NCBI GenBank assembly: GCA_025917655.1
Contig: CP084613.1
Location: forward strand, 3,660,001-3,724,000
DNA length: 64,000 nucleotides
Direction: 5' to 3'
Source: Chlorella sorokiniana
Lineage: Eukaryota; Chlorophyta; Trebouxiophyceae; Chlorellales; Chlorellaceae
Shown: one piece after another, positions 1 through 11,016 of the stretch
How the letters are laid out: each line of letters starts with the position of its first letter
How positions within the stretch are numbered: position 1 is the stretch's first letter
Translations under genes and position numbers: made by a program
The notes under the pieces: model-generated
Databases searched by the model: none
What the model saw: only the letters and a program-made list of their open reading frames with translations
Told to the model about the DNA's origin: nothing

Positions 1-410
1 TCCTCTTCGGGAGCAGCGCCAGGCTATCGTTTTCGCTGTCTCCCCCGCTGTCTGGTTCTGCCGGGTTGTGTAAGGGTTGCGAGGACTGCAGAAAGAAGCC
101 AGGCGGCTGCAGGGCAGCCTGCAGGCTCACCGCCCAACCTGAACTGTCTAAGGTGGTCATTCTGTTGTGATTCTCTTTTACGAAATACGCTGCGATTGGT
201 TGCAATGCAGACGGAATCCAAATGAGCCACCTCAAGACCTCGCACGGCTGCTGGCGCCTGCCAGCGGGGCCTCCCATGCGATCCCAATCCACCTCTGTCG
301 CAGCTCCTGGCCCCCGCAGCGGGCCTCAAACGGGCAAATACGCACTGGGTTACAGCCCGAGGGGGCCGACCGCGGCCAAAGCTCGAGGGACTTGGGGCCA
401 CATGGCGGCG
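1..410. other. Window edge, no gene recognised
   Basis: This stretch lies downstream of the minus-strand KAS stop codon and probably holds its 3' UTR. Short open frames exist on both strands but none shows a recognisable motif or a consistent splice pattern. I see nothing else in it. Confidence 0.4.
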
Positions 411-2622
411 TCACCCAGAGGCGGCGGGGGCTGTGCTGAAAACCAGAGCTGCATTTGTCCCACCGAAGCCGAAGCTGTTTGAAAGCACCGCTCTTGGGCC
501 ATGTGGAAGCTGCAAGGGTTCCCCAGCCACCAACCCCGCCAGCAACGGAGGGTCGGGGTCACTCAGGTTGACCGTCGGTGGGGCGACGCCATGCCACAAC
601 GCCAGCAGCGTGAAGATGCCCTCCACCGCCCCTGCCGCACCCAGAAGGTGGCCTGTGGCGCCCTTGGTTGAGGACACAGCAATGGGTGGCCTGCCAGACG
701 TTGAGGCTGGCGCGGTGGCAGCCTCGCCGAAGACAGACGCAATCGCGCGCTGCTCAATGTCGTCACCTGGGGTGGGGGGTGCAGAAGTACCAGAGCTGGT
801 CTGCCCGCTTTGCTTGCATGAGGAATGGACGTGGGCAATGCTCTGCTTTGCCCCTCCGTGTCCTCCCCACCTTCCCCTCACCTTGAGGCGTGGAGGTGGC
901 GTGGGCATTGATGTAGCACACATCGCTTGGGGCCAGCCCAGCCTGAACCAGCGCCCGCCGCATTGCCAGCTGCGCACCCACGCCGTCGGGCGGCGGCTGA
1001 GTGATGTGGTGCGCGTCCCCGGAGAGCCCGTAGCCGCGCACCTTTGGGGCCACCAGGGTGGGTGTGGGGCGGCAGTTGCAGGGCAGGGCTCAGCACATCC
1101 GCAGCAGTGGTGACAGGCAGCCGCAAGCACAGCTGCCCTGCGCTGCTCAATTGTGAACTTGCACCCAGCAGAGCCAGACAAACCAGGCAGTCAAGCAGTG
1201 TCCAAGATTTGCTACTGCATGCTGAGGCAGGAGCGGACACCACGCCACCCTGGCCCAGCCACGCGAGCTCTCACTCGTCGCTACACACCCACCTCTCCGT
1301 AGATGCGCGCCCCCGGCGCAGCGCATGCCCCAGCTCCTCCAGCACTGCCACACCCGCCCCCTCCCCCATGACGAAGCCGCCCCGCGCGGCGTCAAAGGGG
1401 CGGGAGGCCGAGGCGGGCGCGTCGTTGAAGCGCGTGGCCAGCGCCTTGAGGCGGGAGAAGCCGCCCAGCGCCACCGCGTCGATGCACGACTCGGTGCCCC
1501 CCGCCAGCATCACGTCGGCGTCGCCGCGCCGGATCATGCTACGTACAGCGGGGCAGCAAGGGCAGGGGAGGGGCGTGCTGGGCGTGGTGGGCGCTTCGGG
1601 GCCGCAGTCCAAGCACCTCACCCAACAGCGTTCGCGTGTGCACAAGGGCGACAGTGCAGCCAGAACAGCCAAAGGCAGCCGACGCCGCTGCTGCCCCGCC
1701 GTGCCACCTGAAGGCGTCGCCCAGCGCGTGAGCGCCGGTGGCGCAGGCTGTGGCCACCGCGTGGTTGGGGCCTTGGAGGCCGTGTCGGATGCTGACGGCC
1801 CCCGCCGCCATGTTGACCAGCGTCTTGGGCACGATGAAGGGGCTCAGCCGCCGCAGCCTACCCTCTGCCTGCTCAAACCGGGGCGGGCAGCAGCCATTGC
1901 AGGTGGGTCTGGCAAAGAGCAGCCTCCCACTAGGGTAAGCATGTCTCCCGGGCCCAGAAGTGAGAGCCCTCTAGCTGGGCGGCAACGCGAGCAGCAGCAC
2001 ACCCCTGGGCGACTGCCCGGCAGGAGTCAGGGCTGCGCAGCAACTCACGATCAGCACTCCAGCCTCAGCCATGTCGGCCGTGCAGCTCATGCCGGCGCCA
2101 ATCGCCACGCCCGTGGCCCGCCGCTGTGCCTCCGTTTCGGGCGCCAGCCCGCGTCGATCAGCGCCTCCGCCGCCGCCGCCAGCGCGTAACTCATGAAGCG
2201 AGCGGTGCGGCGCCCATCCTCCTGCTCCACCCAGGGCGCAGCTTCCAGCTCCTGCTGCGGCACGCACGCCACAACCTGGCAGGGCAGCAGTGGCAGCGCG
2301 GCCCGGTGCGCCTGCATGCCAGGAGGGCATACAATCAGGCGACAGGGCGGCAGAAACGCAGCAACAGAAAGACGCCTGCTCATATCATCACCTCTGGTAA
2401 GTCTTCTGCTGTGAGCCGGCGCACCCCAGTGGCCCCCGCCAGCAGCCGCTCCCACACCGCCGCCACGCCGACGCCCAGCGGTGTTACCAGCCCCAGGCCC
2501 GTGACGACCACTCGGCGCGAGGGCTGTGGTGGCAGGTCCCCGAAGTGATCTACAAGCGTACTGAAGTGTTTGGCGGGCCGCAACCAGCCGCTGGAGGGCC
2601 GCCAAGGTGATGGCCAGAACAT
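411..2622 (-). CDS. mtKAS: Mitochondrial 3-oxoacyl-ACP synthase (KAS II/FabF type)
   Basis: Condensing enzyme of type II fatty acid synthesis: it joins malonyl-ACP to a growing acyl-ACP. The ATG at 2622 gives a short basic, Trp/Pro-rich leader followed at about residue 40 by [15 protein letters not shown], the family start, so a mitochondrial presequence is inferred. The thiolase fold residues are all present: nucleophile Cys in [10 protein letters not shown], His in INAHATST, Lys and His in [14 protein letters not shown], and the C-terminal [24 protein letters not shown] and [12 protein letters not shown] resemble the plant mitochondrial enzyme, which supplies octanoyl chains for lipoate, more than plastid KAS. 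There are about six exons with short introns. The frame slips by one base near 2146, where GGWAPETEAQ would be expected, probably a lost G in a short G run. Family call is firm; compartment is inferred. Confidence 0.88.
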
Positions 2623-3075
2623 GGGGCTGTTGCCCGCGCCTTCGCCCCGAGTGAAGTACAATTCGCTTTGATACAGATCTGTTGACGTCTCTAGGCGGTT
2701 TGAGTAACCACCGCGATCACCAGCAACCCTGTCCTGCTGGCAAGCGACTCGCAACAAGTTCTGCCGCTCTTGGACGCGCATTCACGACGACACATCATTT
2801 TTAGAGCTTTTTTACAGCAAAGACTGCCCCTGAGGGATTGCAAGGCAATCGGGGCCTGTTGACTCTCGAAACACAGGACATCAAGGGCTGCGAGGCCCGT
2901 TGTTACCCCTCTAAAAGTTATGAGTTGGCTTCCACCGTCTTTCGCGGGCGTCTACGACCCTCAGAGTGCGGCTCGGATGGGTCAGGCTGCAGCCGCCTTA
3001 CGCCGCCGTCCACGCTTTGTTCACAACAGGCTTGCGCCAGGTTTTATTTTCATTTGTTCCCTTTCACAGGCCGCC
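2623..3075. other. Divergent intergenic region between KAS and the next gene
   Basis: Upstream of both the minus-strand KAS start and the plus-strand gene at about 3076, so it should hold both promoters. A pyrimidine tract ending in CACAG at 3061-3069 immediately precedes a strong GCCGCCATG start context and may be a splice acceptor of a 5' UTR intron. Confidence 0.4.
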
Positions 3076-3768
3076 ATGCCCCTCGCCCATCAGCTGCGGC
3101 TCCGGAATTCACCTTTGGGCACCTTGAGGAGAAGCAGCAGTCAAAGCTTGCGCATGCAAGCCCCGTGGCGGGGGTGTTCCCACACATGACGTGAGCACGC
3201 GTCCTGAGAAGGCCAGCTATGATCCACCTGCGGAGAGGCTGCGCTGGTGGCGGCAACCGCGCAGCGCAGCTACCGTGTCAGGCTCCTGCAACCGCGATGT
3301 GGAGGCGTTCTGGGCGGCCGCGGCGGCTGAGCCGGGCACCGTGAAGGAGCTTGTGAATGTGGAGGCGCGGCTGTGCAACAAGGCCCAGGGCCTGGGCTCC
3401 TCCATTGCCCCAAGCCTTGGCAACCGCGCGGAGTTCGACTTCGCACCCGGGGTGCAGAGCCTGTACAAGAGCGACCTGTGCAGCACGCACAAGCGGGTCG
3501 GCAAGCGCGGCGTTGTGCAGCCGGAGGCAGCCATGGCCGCGGTGAGAAGGCAGGGCGCCTGCGCGCTACGGCAGCTTGAGCTTCCCTGAACACTGGGTCT
3601 GAGCAGTTTGCGGTGCATCTGCTTTGCCGGCAGCACTGAACATCCCAGTCACCTCGGTCACCTCACGCAACCTTTGCGCCGCTGTTGCAGTACGAGGAGT
3701 CGCGACAGCAGGCAGAGCGCAACAAGGCTGTGGGGCAGGCGACCAACATGAAGATCGCGCTGTTCTGA
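3076..3768 (+). CDS. Hypothetical protein, 5' end unresolved
   Basis: I do not recognise the family. The secure part is an exon ending at 3541 (reading ...RPEKASYDPPAERLRWW... through QPEAAMAA) spliced to 3691-3768 (YEESRQQAERN ... MKIALF, stop TGA), with canonical GTGAGA and TTGCAG borders and preserved phase. Upstream, the reading frame is closed by a stop at 3125-3127. The best start is the ATG at 3076 in a GCCGCCATG context, which opens a basic Arg/Ser-rich leader without acidic residues, like a mitochondrial presequence, but it sits in another frame; a base miscount in the G5 run at 3170-3174 or an unseen intron must link them. The product would be about 170 residues with Trp-Trp and a short C-terminal tail. 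Targeting is inference only. Confidence 0.5.
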
Positions 3769-4031
3769 GCAGGCCGGTGCCTGCTGGGGCTGACGGGCAG
3801 TGCATGTGCTGTTGCACAGCTTGCACACGGGCGTGGAACACTGGGGAGCAGGGCGAACGTGATGAGCGTGCACAAATTCCCAGGGGCAAAGGCGGTGCTG
3901 GAGCAAGGTGTAACGAGCAGACAGGCAGTGAAGATCAAAAGGCGGGGTGGGTGCGATGCGGTAGCTGCCCTGCTGGCCGATCCACCATGTGTTCGGCTCC
4001 AGGCGGCGGAGAGGGCCCTGCGCACGAGGGC
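3769..4031. other. Convergent intergenic spacer
   Basis: Tail-to-tail spacer between the plus-strand hypothetical gene and the 3' end of V-ATPase H. Expected to hold both 3' UTRs; no gene seen. Confidence 0.4.
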
Positions 4032-6466
4032 TCACGCCTGTGCAGCCAGGAAGTCGCTCTTGTCCTTGCTGAGCAGCACCTTCTGCACGCACTTGAGCGC
4101 CTGCGACTGCACGTCGGGGTCGGGGTGCATCATGAGCCGCATCACCAGCTCCTTGCCGCGCAGCTCACTCACAATGCCGCGACCTGCAGCAGATGGACAG
4201 TGAGTGTGTGCGCGTGAGTGTGTTTTAGGGGGTTCAGTGCAAATGGTCGACCCGTCACACAGCCTGGACCAGCCAGGCTGGTGGGAAGCGTAGCATGCCA
4301 GGCCTTTACCGCCCTACGCAGGCTGCATAGGGACAACAGCAGCGGTCGTGCCAGCAAAGCATCCTCACCGTGCATGACATGAGACACAAACTGGGCGAGG
4401 TCGAGGCAGCCCACGGCCAGGGTGGTGGAGTCGCGGGAAGTCTCCAGCAGCTTCAGCAGCACACGCAGCAGCTGGCAGTTGTTGTCTGCCAGCTTCTCCG
4501 CGTTTTCGCGCCAAAAGGCGTCTGTGGAATGTCAAGTGAGGTGGAAAGGTGTGTCAAACCGAGGCCAAAGGCAAGGCAGGCAGGCAGACTCGGCACGCAA
4601 CTAGTTCACGCTGCACGTATGCCGGTCCAAGCTGGCGACAGCCGTTTCGAGACAGCGGCCAGGCGACCCGCGCCCCACCCACCCACCCGACTCGTGCATC
4701 GGCGCCCAGGACAGCTGCCCCGACAGCAGCTCCTGCTTGTAGCGGTCGAAGGAGGACAGCGTGGCGATGCCTTCCGCCAGGTGCCCCTCCATCCAGCCCA
4801 GCAGATCAGGGATGTCCTGGTCGTCCCAGTTCTGTGAGGATCCAGGAGCACACTCGCGCCTCAGTTCTGATCAGCAGGCCCAAACTCCTGCTGCTGCCAC
4901 ATGAGCACATGCCAGCTGCCTGCCTCGCGCCGCGCAGAGCCATGCACAGCGGCCGCCCACCTGCAGCGCGCGGTTGGACAGCGCCTTGGGCAACCCCTTC
5001 TCCACCACCGCGTACTCGAGGCTCATGGGCCCCACAGAGATGAGGTTCTTGAGCGCCATGAGCGCCACACGCACCAGCTTCTCCTTCTGCGGGGCAACAG
5101 GGAGCGGGGCTGTACGTCGTGCAAGCCAGGACTTGGAGGCTTACGTGCATCCAAAGCGTAAGGAGCCCAGCTGGCTCCTGCGACAGCATGCCAGCGCAGC
5201 AGCGGGCCCTTCTGCTGCCTGGCGTTCTGGCCTGCCACCGAGCCAGCGGCTGCCTGCTCCAGAGCGGGCCCTCTCTGCCAAATCATTGCGTGAGAACGTG
5301 TTGCTCACCTGCGCCAGGCGAACCATGTCCACCAGCGCCCCCACAACATTCGTGCTGCCGCACAGCACGTCGGCGGCGGGGCGATGGAAGGACAGCTCCC
5401 AACAGCACAGCGCCGCCTCGTACAGCAGCTGGATGTTGAGCTGGCCAGAGCCGGGGGCAGGCATGGTCACCAGGGGCGCAACCAGCTGCACCCCCCGCAC
5501 GGTGCAGCATGACGCGCATCGGCGGCTCGCGCAGCAGCCGGCTGAGCGCATGCACCGCGGTGGGAACGCTGCGGGACGGGTCCGACGGCCGCCGCAGCTG
5601 CGCGCACAGCCAGTCTATGAAGTTGGCAACCGCCTTCTGCACCTCCTCTGCCGCAGCATCTGGCGGCGCTGCCGCCGCCGACGTCGAAGCGCCATCGGCG
5701 GAGGCGGGAGCCGGCGCCCGCAGCGCCGCCTTGTCCGGCCGGCTGGCCAGCACCTCTGTGAGCAGCAGGCAAGCCTTCTCCTGGGTGAACCAGTCGTTGC
5801 GGTGCAGGAGGCGCAGCAGGATCTGGTAGGCATCCAATGCACCGCCGGCCCCCGTGCTGCCCAGCGCATGGAACAGACGTGCACGCGACGGGTCCTCTGC
5901 AAGGAGACGACGTTGCAGGGTGACACATGAGACAACAGGCTGCCTGCTCCTGCGACAGCCGCAGAGCGCCATGCAGATGCGTGCTGCCTGCCCTGACAGC
6001 GCCGCGCTTCATTCAGATGCACGCTGTGAAGGCCCCACCAGGCCAACCACCTGCAAGCGTCTCCTCCACCATCGCCAGCACATACTGCACGGTCTCATCC
6101 TTTGTCACATTCTTCAACACCGTGAGGAACGCCTCGATGTAGGAGGGGCCCGACTGCGAGAAGGAGGATGGGGAGAGAGCAGAAGAAGTGGGGGCAGGTT
6201 CCAGCTTGCACCGAAAAGGCAATGTGCATTCCTCGAGAGCACACCCAAGCATGATCATGAGTAACGGCCTGGATCTTTTTGCAGCAACTACGTACCTCCT
6301 CCAACAGCTTGGCCTGGAAGGCGGCATCCTTCTTATCGTACCGCCGCAGTAGCTGCAGGTCGCGGTCGGTGATCAACCGCGCGGTCTGGTAGATGTCCCA
6401 GGGGATGTCACGACGTAGCACTGTCAGGCTGTCGCTTTGGAAGTCGGGCTCATCGCTGTAAAGCAT
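4032..6466 (-). CDS. VHA-H: V-type proton ATPase subunit H
   Basis: Subunit H sits at the V1/Vo interface of the vacuolar proton pump, is needed for ATP-driven pumping and silences ATPase activity in free V1. The ATG at 6466 opens MLYSDEPDFQSDSLTVLRRD, and the protein continues as helical ARM/HEAT repeats: IPWDIYQTARLITDRDLQLL, FLTVLKNVTKDETVQYVLAM, WFTQEKACLLLTEVLASRPD, ANFIDWLCAQLRRPSD, LIQVALMALKNLISVGP-type segment, NWDDQDIPDLLGWMEGHL. The C-terminal repeats include MRLMMHPDPDVQSQALKCVQ and end KSDFLAAQA with TGA at 4032-4034. About nine exons, all with ordinary borders; exon 1 ends at 6296. One frame slip lies in the C6 run at 5491-5496 (HRAGG to VQLVAPLV), where one base seems missing. 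Length and motif order fit the family. Confidence 0.9.
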
Positions 6467-7740
6467 GGCGGCCCCTCTGCGGCCCCTGTAGCCTGGGGCA
6501 GCCTGCAGGGAGCGTAACTGCGGCGGTCGGGGAAAGCGACGGCCTGGCAGGGCGGTGATAGCCGACCCGGCAAAGCCGCTCGCCATTGCTGCCACCTTCA
6601 AACTGTATCTCCAACATGCTTCAAGAGTCCTGCCACACTTTGGCCTGCGTGTGAGGCAGGGCACCAAACCCTGCGGCACCAAGACGGGCTCATCTCGCCT
6701 GCTTACCCGGAACGTGATCAGACGTGCCTCTTGTTGCGTAGCCCGCAACAGCAAGAGCGTCGTGGGCCGCGATCGCGCCTGAAGTTTGCGGGTGCGGGTT
6801 GGTTGCACAGTGTGCAGTCTGGAGTTTCTTTGGTTCTAACGGAGCCTGATCGACACAGAGATCGGGAGCAGGGGCCAGTCAAGCACATGCCTTGTACTTC
6901 AAATGTGTACCTCTCCTGTGCAACATAGCAGCGTGAATGATGCTTCTTGCTGGTGGAGCCCGAGTTTGAAGCAAATAAAGCCATACCACGCTTCTGATGT
7001 AGGCCACAAACAAGTTAATGAAGAAGGCGGGTCGACTGCCCGCGAGGTGGCGGCGTGCACGCCATGCGCCCGGCAGTGCACGCAAAGTTAGGAAGGAGAT
7101 TATCAGCTCTAACAACGGGTGCCTGTGGTCAGCACCACTATAGGTGACTGCAATGGCCAAAACAAATCGCTGCTCTTCATATAGACAGCCGCATGGGGGC
7201 GAACACGTGGCCTGTAGTATGCCCGGCCATCACTCAGTTACCGAGGCAAGCATAATTTACAGGTACAGGAAGTGAAATCTGCAGTGGACAATTTCTTTGC
7301 TGACGACCGCAAGAGGTGGCGGCACATCGCGGTGGCGACGACGGTGTGCAACCCAAGCAAGCAGCACCCAGCAACCGTTCATGGCGCCAAAGGGAAATAA
7401 GTCGAACAATTGGGCTACTCATGAGCTGCGCAGCCCGCCAGAGGCAGCCAGGGTTTGAGCAGGAGGATGTGCAAACTCTGTTGGGCTACAGGGCAGCTCT
7501 GGGGAGCCGCAAGCATGCGATGAGGTGTTCACTTGCCATTGATCAGCGTTTGAAGCCATCAAGCCCCGGATACAATTGCCAGGGGACTGCTGAGTCGGAA
7601 GGCCGGGGTCCTTCCTTCCTTCCTTCCTTGGGGCTCTCAGCGGGGGCAGCACCCACCTCTTCCATCGCAAGCTTAGCTGGAGGTTCAGCAGGAGGCCCGG
7701 GTCGGTGCAGCGGGGCGACGGCAAGGCGAAGGGGGCCAAC
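6467..7740. other. Divergent promoter region, no gene seen
   Basis: About 1.27 kb between two divergent starts (V-ATPase H to the left, the RRM protein to the right). It contains a short TTCC microsatellite at about 7610-7629 and no open frame with recognisable content. Part may be 5' UTR of the RRM gene. Confidence 0.4.
7610..7629. repeat. TTCC microsatellite
   Basis: Five near-perfect TTCC units upstream of the RRM-protein start. Simple tandem repeat seen directly. Confidence 0.8.
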
Positions 7741-9425
7741 ATGGCTGGTGAGCAGCGCCTGGCGGCCGCTGGGGCAGCAAATGAGTTGTATAGTCTCGGG
7801 TGGTGGGTGGGGCGCACGATCCCCACCCCCATCAGCTCCCAGGCGCCGCTCGCATGTGGGGCACCCCTATCCTGCCCCAGCAGCGGGTGTTGCACGCGCG
7901 GCCTGGGGCCACGGCAATCGCATCACGACAGCAGATCGGGCGGAAGTCCAACCCGCGGGGGCACACAACCTGCCAGGGGGCCTCCCATCAACGGCGCTTG
8001 GGGCGGGTGCCGCTCGTCCGGCCCTGTGCTCCGCGCTTGCTGGTTTACCCTGGAACACCGGTGCGCATTTGGTCCTGAACCTGCAGACGAGGAGGTTATG
8101 CACGTTGGTCGGCGTGTCTACGTCTCCAACCTGGCTTGGAGGACGTCGTGGCAGGACTTGAAGGACAAGTGCGTCACGGGCGCGACCTGCTGGCCTGCCT
8201 GTTTGATCTCTGCTTTTTCAGAGCAGGCTGGAACACGCATTCAAGGGCTTTCGGGGGAATGGCATCCAAACTGCAGTCACTTGGCAGGAGTTGTGAGCGG
8301 TCATGCTTGCACTGCTCAAGCAGGTCTTCCTTGTTCACCTTCCTTGGCTCCCCTCAAGCCTGCAGGTTCCGTGAGTGCGGCAACGTTGTCTACTCCAACG
8401 TGATCAAGGATGAGGCTGGTGAGGCCCGCTGTGGCGGTGCCGGCGCGGCAGCGCCTACTGCACAGCGCAGGCTGCCTGTGGGCTCTCTCTTTCCAGCTCT
8501 GCCGTGTGCGTCTAGCCCAGCTGTTCACTCTTTGACTGCCTTTTGTGTTCCGGCTGCGCGTGCCTGCAGGCCGGTCGAAGGGCTGGGGCATCGTGGAGTT
8601 TGAGACGCCGGAGGAGGCGCTGACCGCCATCAACACCCTCAACGGTGTGGAGCTGGGTGGGCGCACCATCCTGGTGCGTGAGGACCGCGAGGACCGCGAC
8701 GTGAAGCAGGTGCGCCTCGCCTCTGCCGAGGCTTGTTGACTGAGCAAGATGTGCACTGAGGGTTCGGCAGCTGTACCGAGGTTCGCCATGTGTGCGGGAA
8801 GGCCCAACAGTGCCGAGAGGGCCTATGAGGGCCTCTCTCCTGATATCACCGCCAGCGCTGCCCCATCCCTTTTTTCTACATCGCAGTACAACCAGGAGAA
8901 CGGCATCACCCCGCCGGCGCGCCCGCCGCGCGAGCCTCGCGCGCCCAGTGGCCGTGGCCGCGGCCGCGGCCGTGGCCCGCCCCCGCCTGCCGCTGAGGGC
9001 GAGGAGGAGGTGCAGAGCAGCGGGCTGCAGATTGTGGTCAACGGCCTGCCCTGGGCCTGGACCTGGAAGGAGCTCAAGGACCTGATGGCCGGCACCGGCA
9101 ACATCGTGCGCGCCGACGTCGTGTACGGCCGCGACGGGCGCAGGTGTGTGTGCTGTATACGGCTGGGCCAGGGGGCGAGGGTGCTTGGTCGCAGTATCGC
9201 TGACGTTGGGCTGCACCCAAGCAGAAGTGTTGGTCAGGTGGGCCGGGAGGGCTCGGTATCTGCGCACAGTAGAACTGCACTGTCCCCCTCCCTTTGTGGT
9301 GCAGCCGCGGTTACGGCACCGTCCGCTACGAGACTACTGAGGAGGCCGAGGGCGCCATTGAGCAGTTCAACGGCTACGAGCTGGAGGGCCGCACCCTGAG
9401 CGTGCGCTTGGACAAGTATGCCTGA
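7741..9425 (+). CDS. RNA-binding protein with two RRMs and an RG-rich linker
   Basis: Six exons keep frame exactly: 7741-7747, 8087-8168, 8366-8418, 8570-8709, 8887-9143, 9305-9425, giving 219 residues. RRM1 begins almost at the N-terminus with RNP2 RVYVSNLAW and RNP1-like KGWGIVEFE; RRM2 has LQIVVNGLPW as RNP2 and RGYGTVRYE as RNP1. Between them is a basic Arg-Gly-rich linker (GRGRGRGRG) after a Pro/Arg stretch. Such proteins bind single-stranded pre-mRNA or mRNA in splicing, export or stability; which step this one serves cannot be told from sequence. The first coding exon is only ATGGCTG, spliced over a 339-base intron to the exon carrying ADEEVMHVGRR. Aromatic residues expected in RNP1 and RNP2 are largely present in both RRMs. 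Short, SR/hnRNP-like; no organelle signal. Confidence 0.9.
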
Positions 9426-9937
9426 TCGTTGGCTGGGCCTGCCTGGCCTCGGGCGCTCGGAAATTGGTTCACATGCGTGTCCCGCCCATGTGTTTGCCTC
9501 TAGTTCCTTGCCTTGTGATTGGGAGCACAAGCTGCGCCTGTTCTGCATGCGGCGCTGCTCCCGCCCAAACCCCTCTTCATGTGAGTGTTGATGTTCCAAG
9601 GCACGGTTGCCTTTCCATTCATGTTTGCGTAGCCTTCGCTACTCTGATTTACTGAGGCTTGTGAAGCACGGTGGTCTGACGGAACCAGACAAGCAAGCGG
9701 TTGTGTTGCATGCATATTCAATGTACCAGGTGACAGGAAACTTTCAGCGGATTGAGATAGGACGGAAGGAGATCACAAAGCAGGACCGGGGACTCTTTCA
9801 AGCAGGCCTAGCTGGCGGCACCAGCCATGCTGGGTGCTAGGCTTTGGACCAACAAAGCAAGGGTGTCGCAGCCTAAGTCTGGCTCTTGATCGCGCCGTTC
9901 GCGCCGTTGGCTTCGCAGCCTTGGGTTCAAGAGCAGT
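9426..9937. other. Intergenic, no gene seen
   Basis: Spacer between the RRM gene and the SKIP16-like gene on the same strand. It should hold the 3' UTR of the first and the promoter of the second; nothing else is recognisable. Confidence 0.4.
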
Positions 9938-10985
9938 ATGGGGGAAGCTGAGAGCACCACCATCGCGGCGCTCACCGCTGAGTGCCTCACGCGTGTATTT
10001 AGGTAAATGCTCTCGTATAAACTGAAAGTTTACATAGAACCACACGCCGCCATGTTTCAACAAGCGGTGGCTAAACGGTTCTCACCGCCCCTCTTGCCGT
10101 GGTGCGCTCACCGCAGTCTGCTGTCACCCAAAGACCTGGCGGCTGCGGCCTGCACGCATGCAGCATGGAGAGCAGCCGTAAATCAGGAAGAGGGCATCTG
10201 GCGGCAGCTATGCGAGACGGAGTTCGCGCTGGCAGCCCGGGTTGGGCCCGACCGCGCCCCTCTGCCCACCTACAAGTCGGCTTTCGACGCGTGGCAGGCG
10301 TCCTTTGGAAAGTACGGCACATTGGCGGGCAGGGCCCTGCGTGCATGGAAGCTGGTGGAGGACTGGACGAAGGAAAACTTTCCTCCAGTGGCGGGCTCGC
10401 TGCGGTGAGCAGGCGTTGCGTTGCATACTCAAGGACTGTCACACCCGGCGGTCCTGCTTAAGCTGTTGCCGTTGGTATGTTCTGGGCATGGTCCTATGCA
10501 CATCTGTCATGGGGCCATATTTCTGCACCGCTCCTCCCGCGCTGGTGCCTGCTGCCTGCAGCCCCGGGGCCAGTGAGGAGACACTGGACGCGACTGAGGC
10601 TGACCTGGGCATCACGCTTTGCCCTGCTCTGCGTGTTCTGTATCGTGTGCATGACGGGCAGGAGCTGGAGTTTGATCGCCAGGTGGGCAGGGGGTGGCGT
10701 GGTGAAGGTGGGAGGGGCTGGGCCTGGGTTGGGCAGGGTGGGGTTGGTATGGGGAGGTTGAGTGGAGGTGGCGGGGCACAGTTGGGTGTGATGGGTGTGG
10801 AGTGGCTGGGATAGGTGGGTGGGTGGAGTGCGGGTGGAGATTTTTGCCATTTTGGCCGCCTGAGCGGCTGTTTGCCAGGGTATTTGCCCTAAAACCCATG
10901 ATGAACAATAGCTTGCGAAGTAAACTGTGTGGTTTTAGGGGCTTCCCGACACCCCACCCCCACCCCCACCCCACCCCCATCCCCC

Positions 10986-11016
<31 letters not shown>

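Noticed and set aside
1044-2189. 381-codon plus-strand open frame
   Set aside because: Antisense to the KAS exons, which carry the recognisable active-site motifs.
10951-11013. Possible telomere-like or structural repeat
   Set aside because: It is an ordinary C-rich plus CA microsatellite inside an intron, not a plant TTTAGGG-type repeat.
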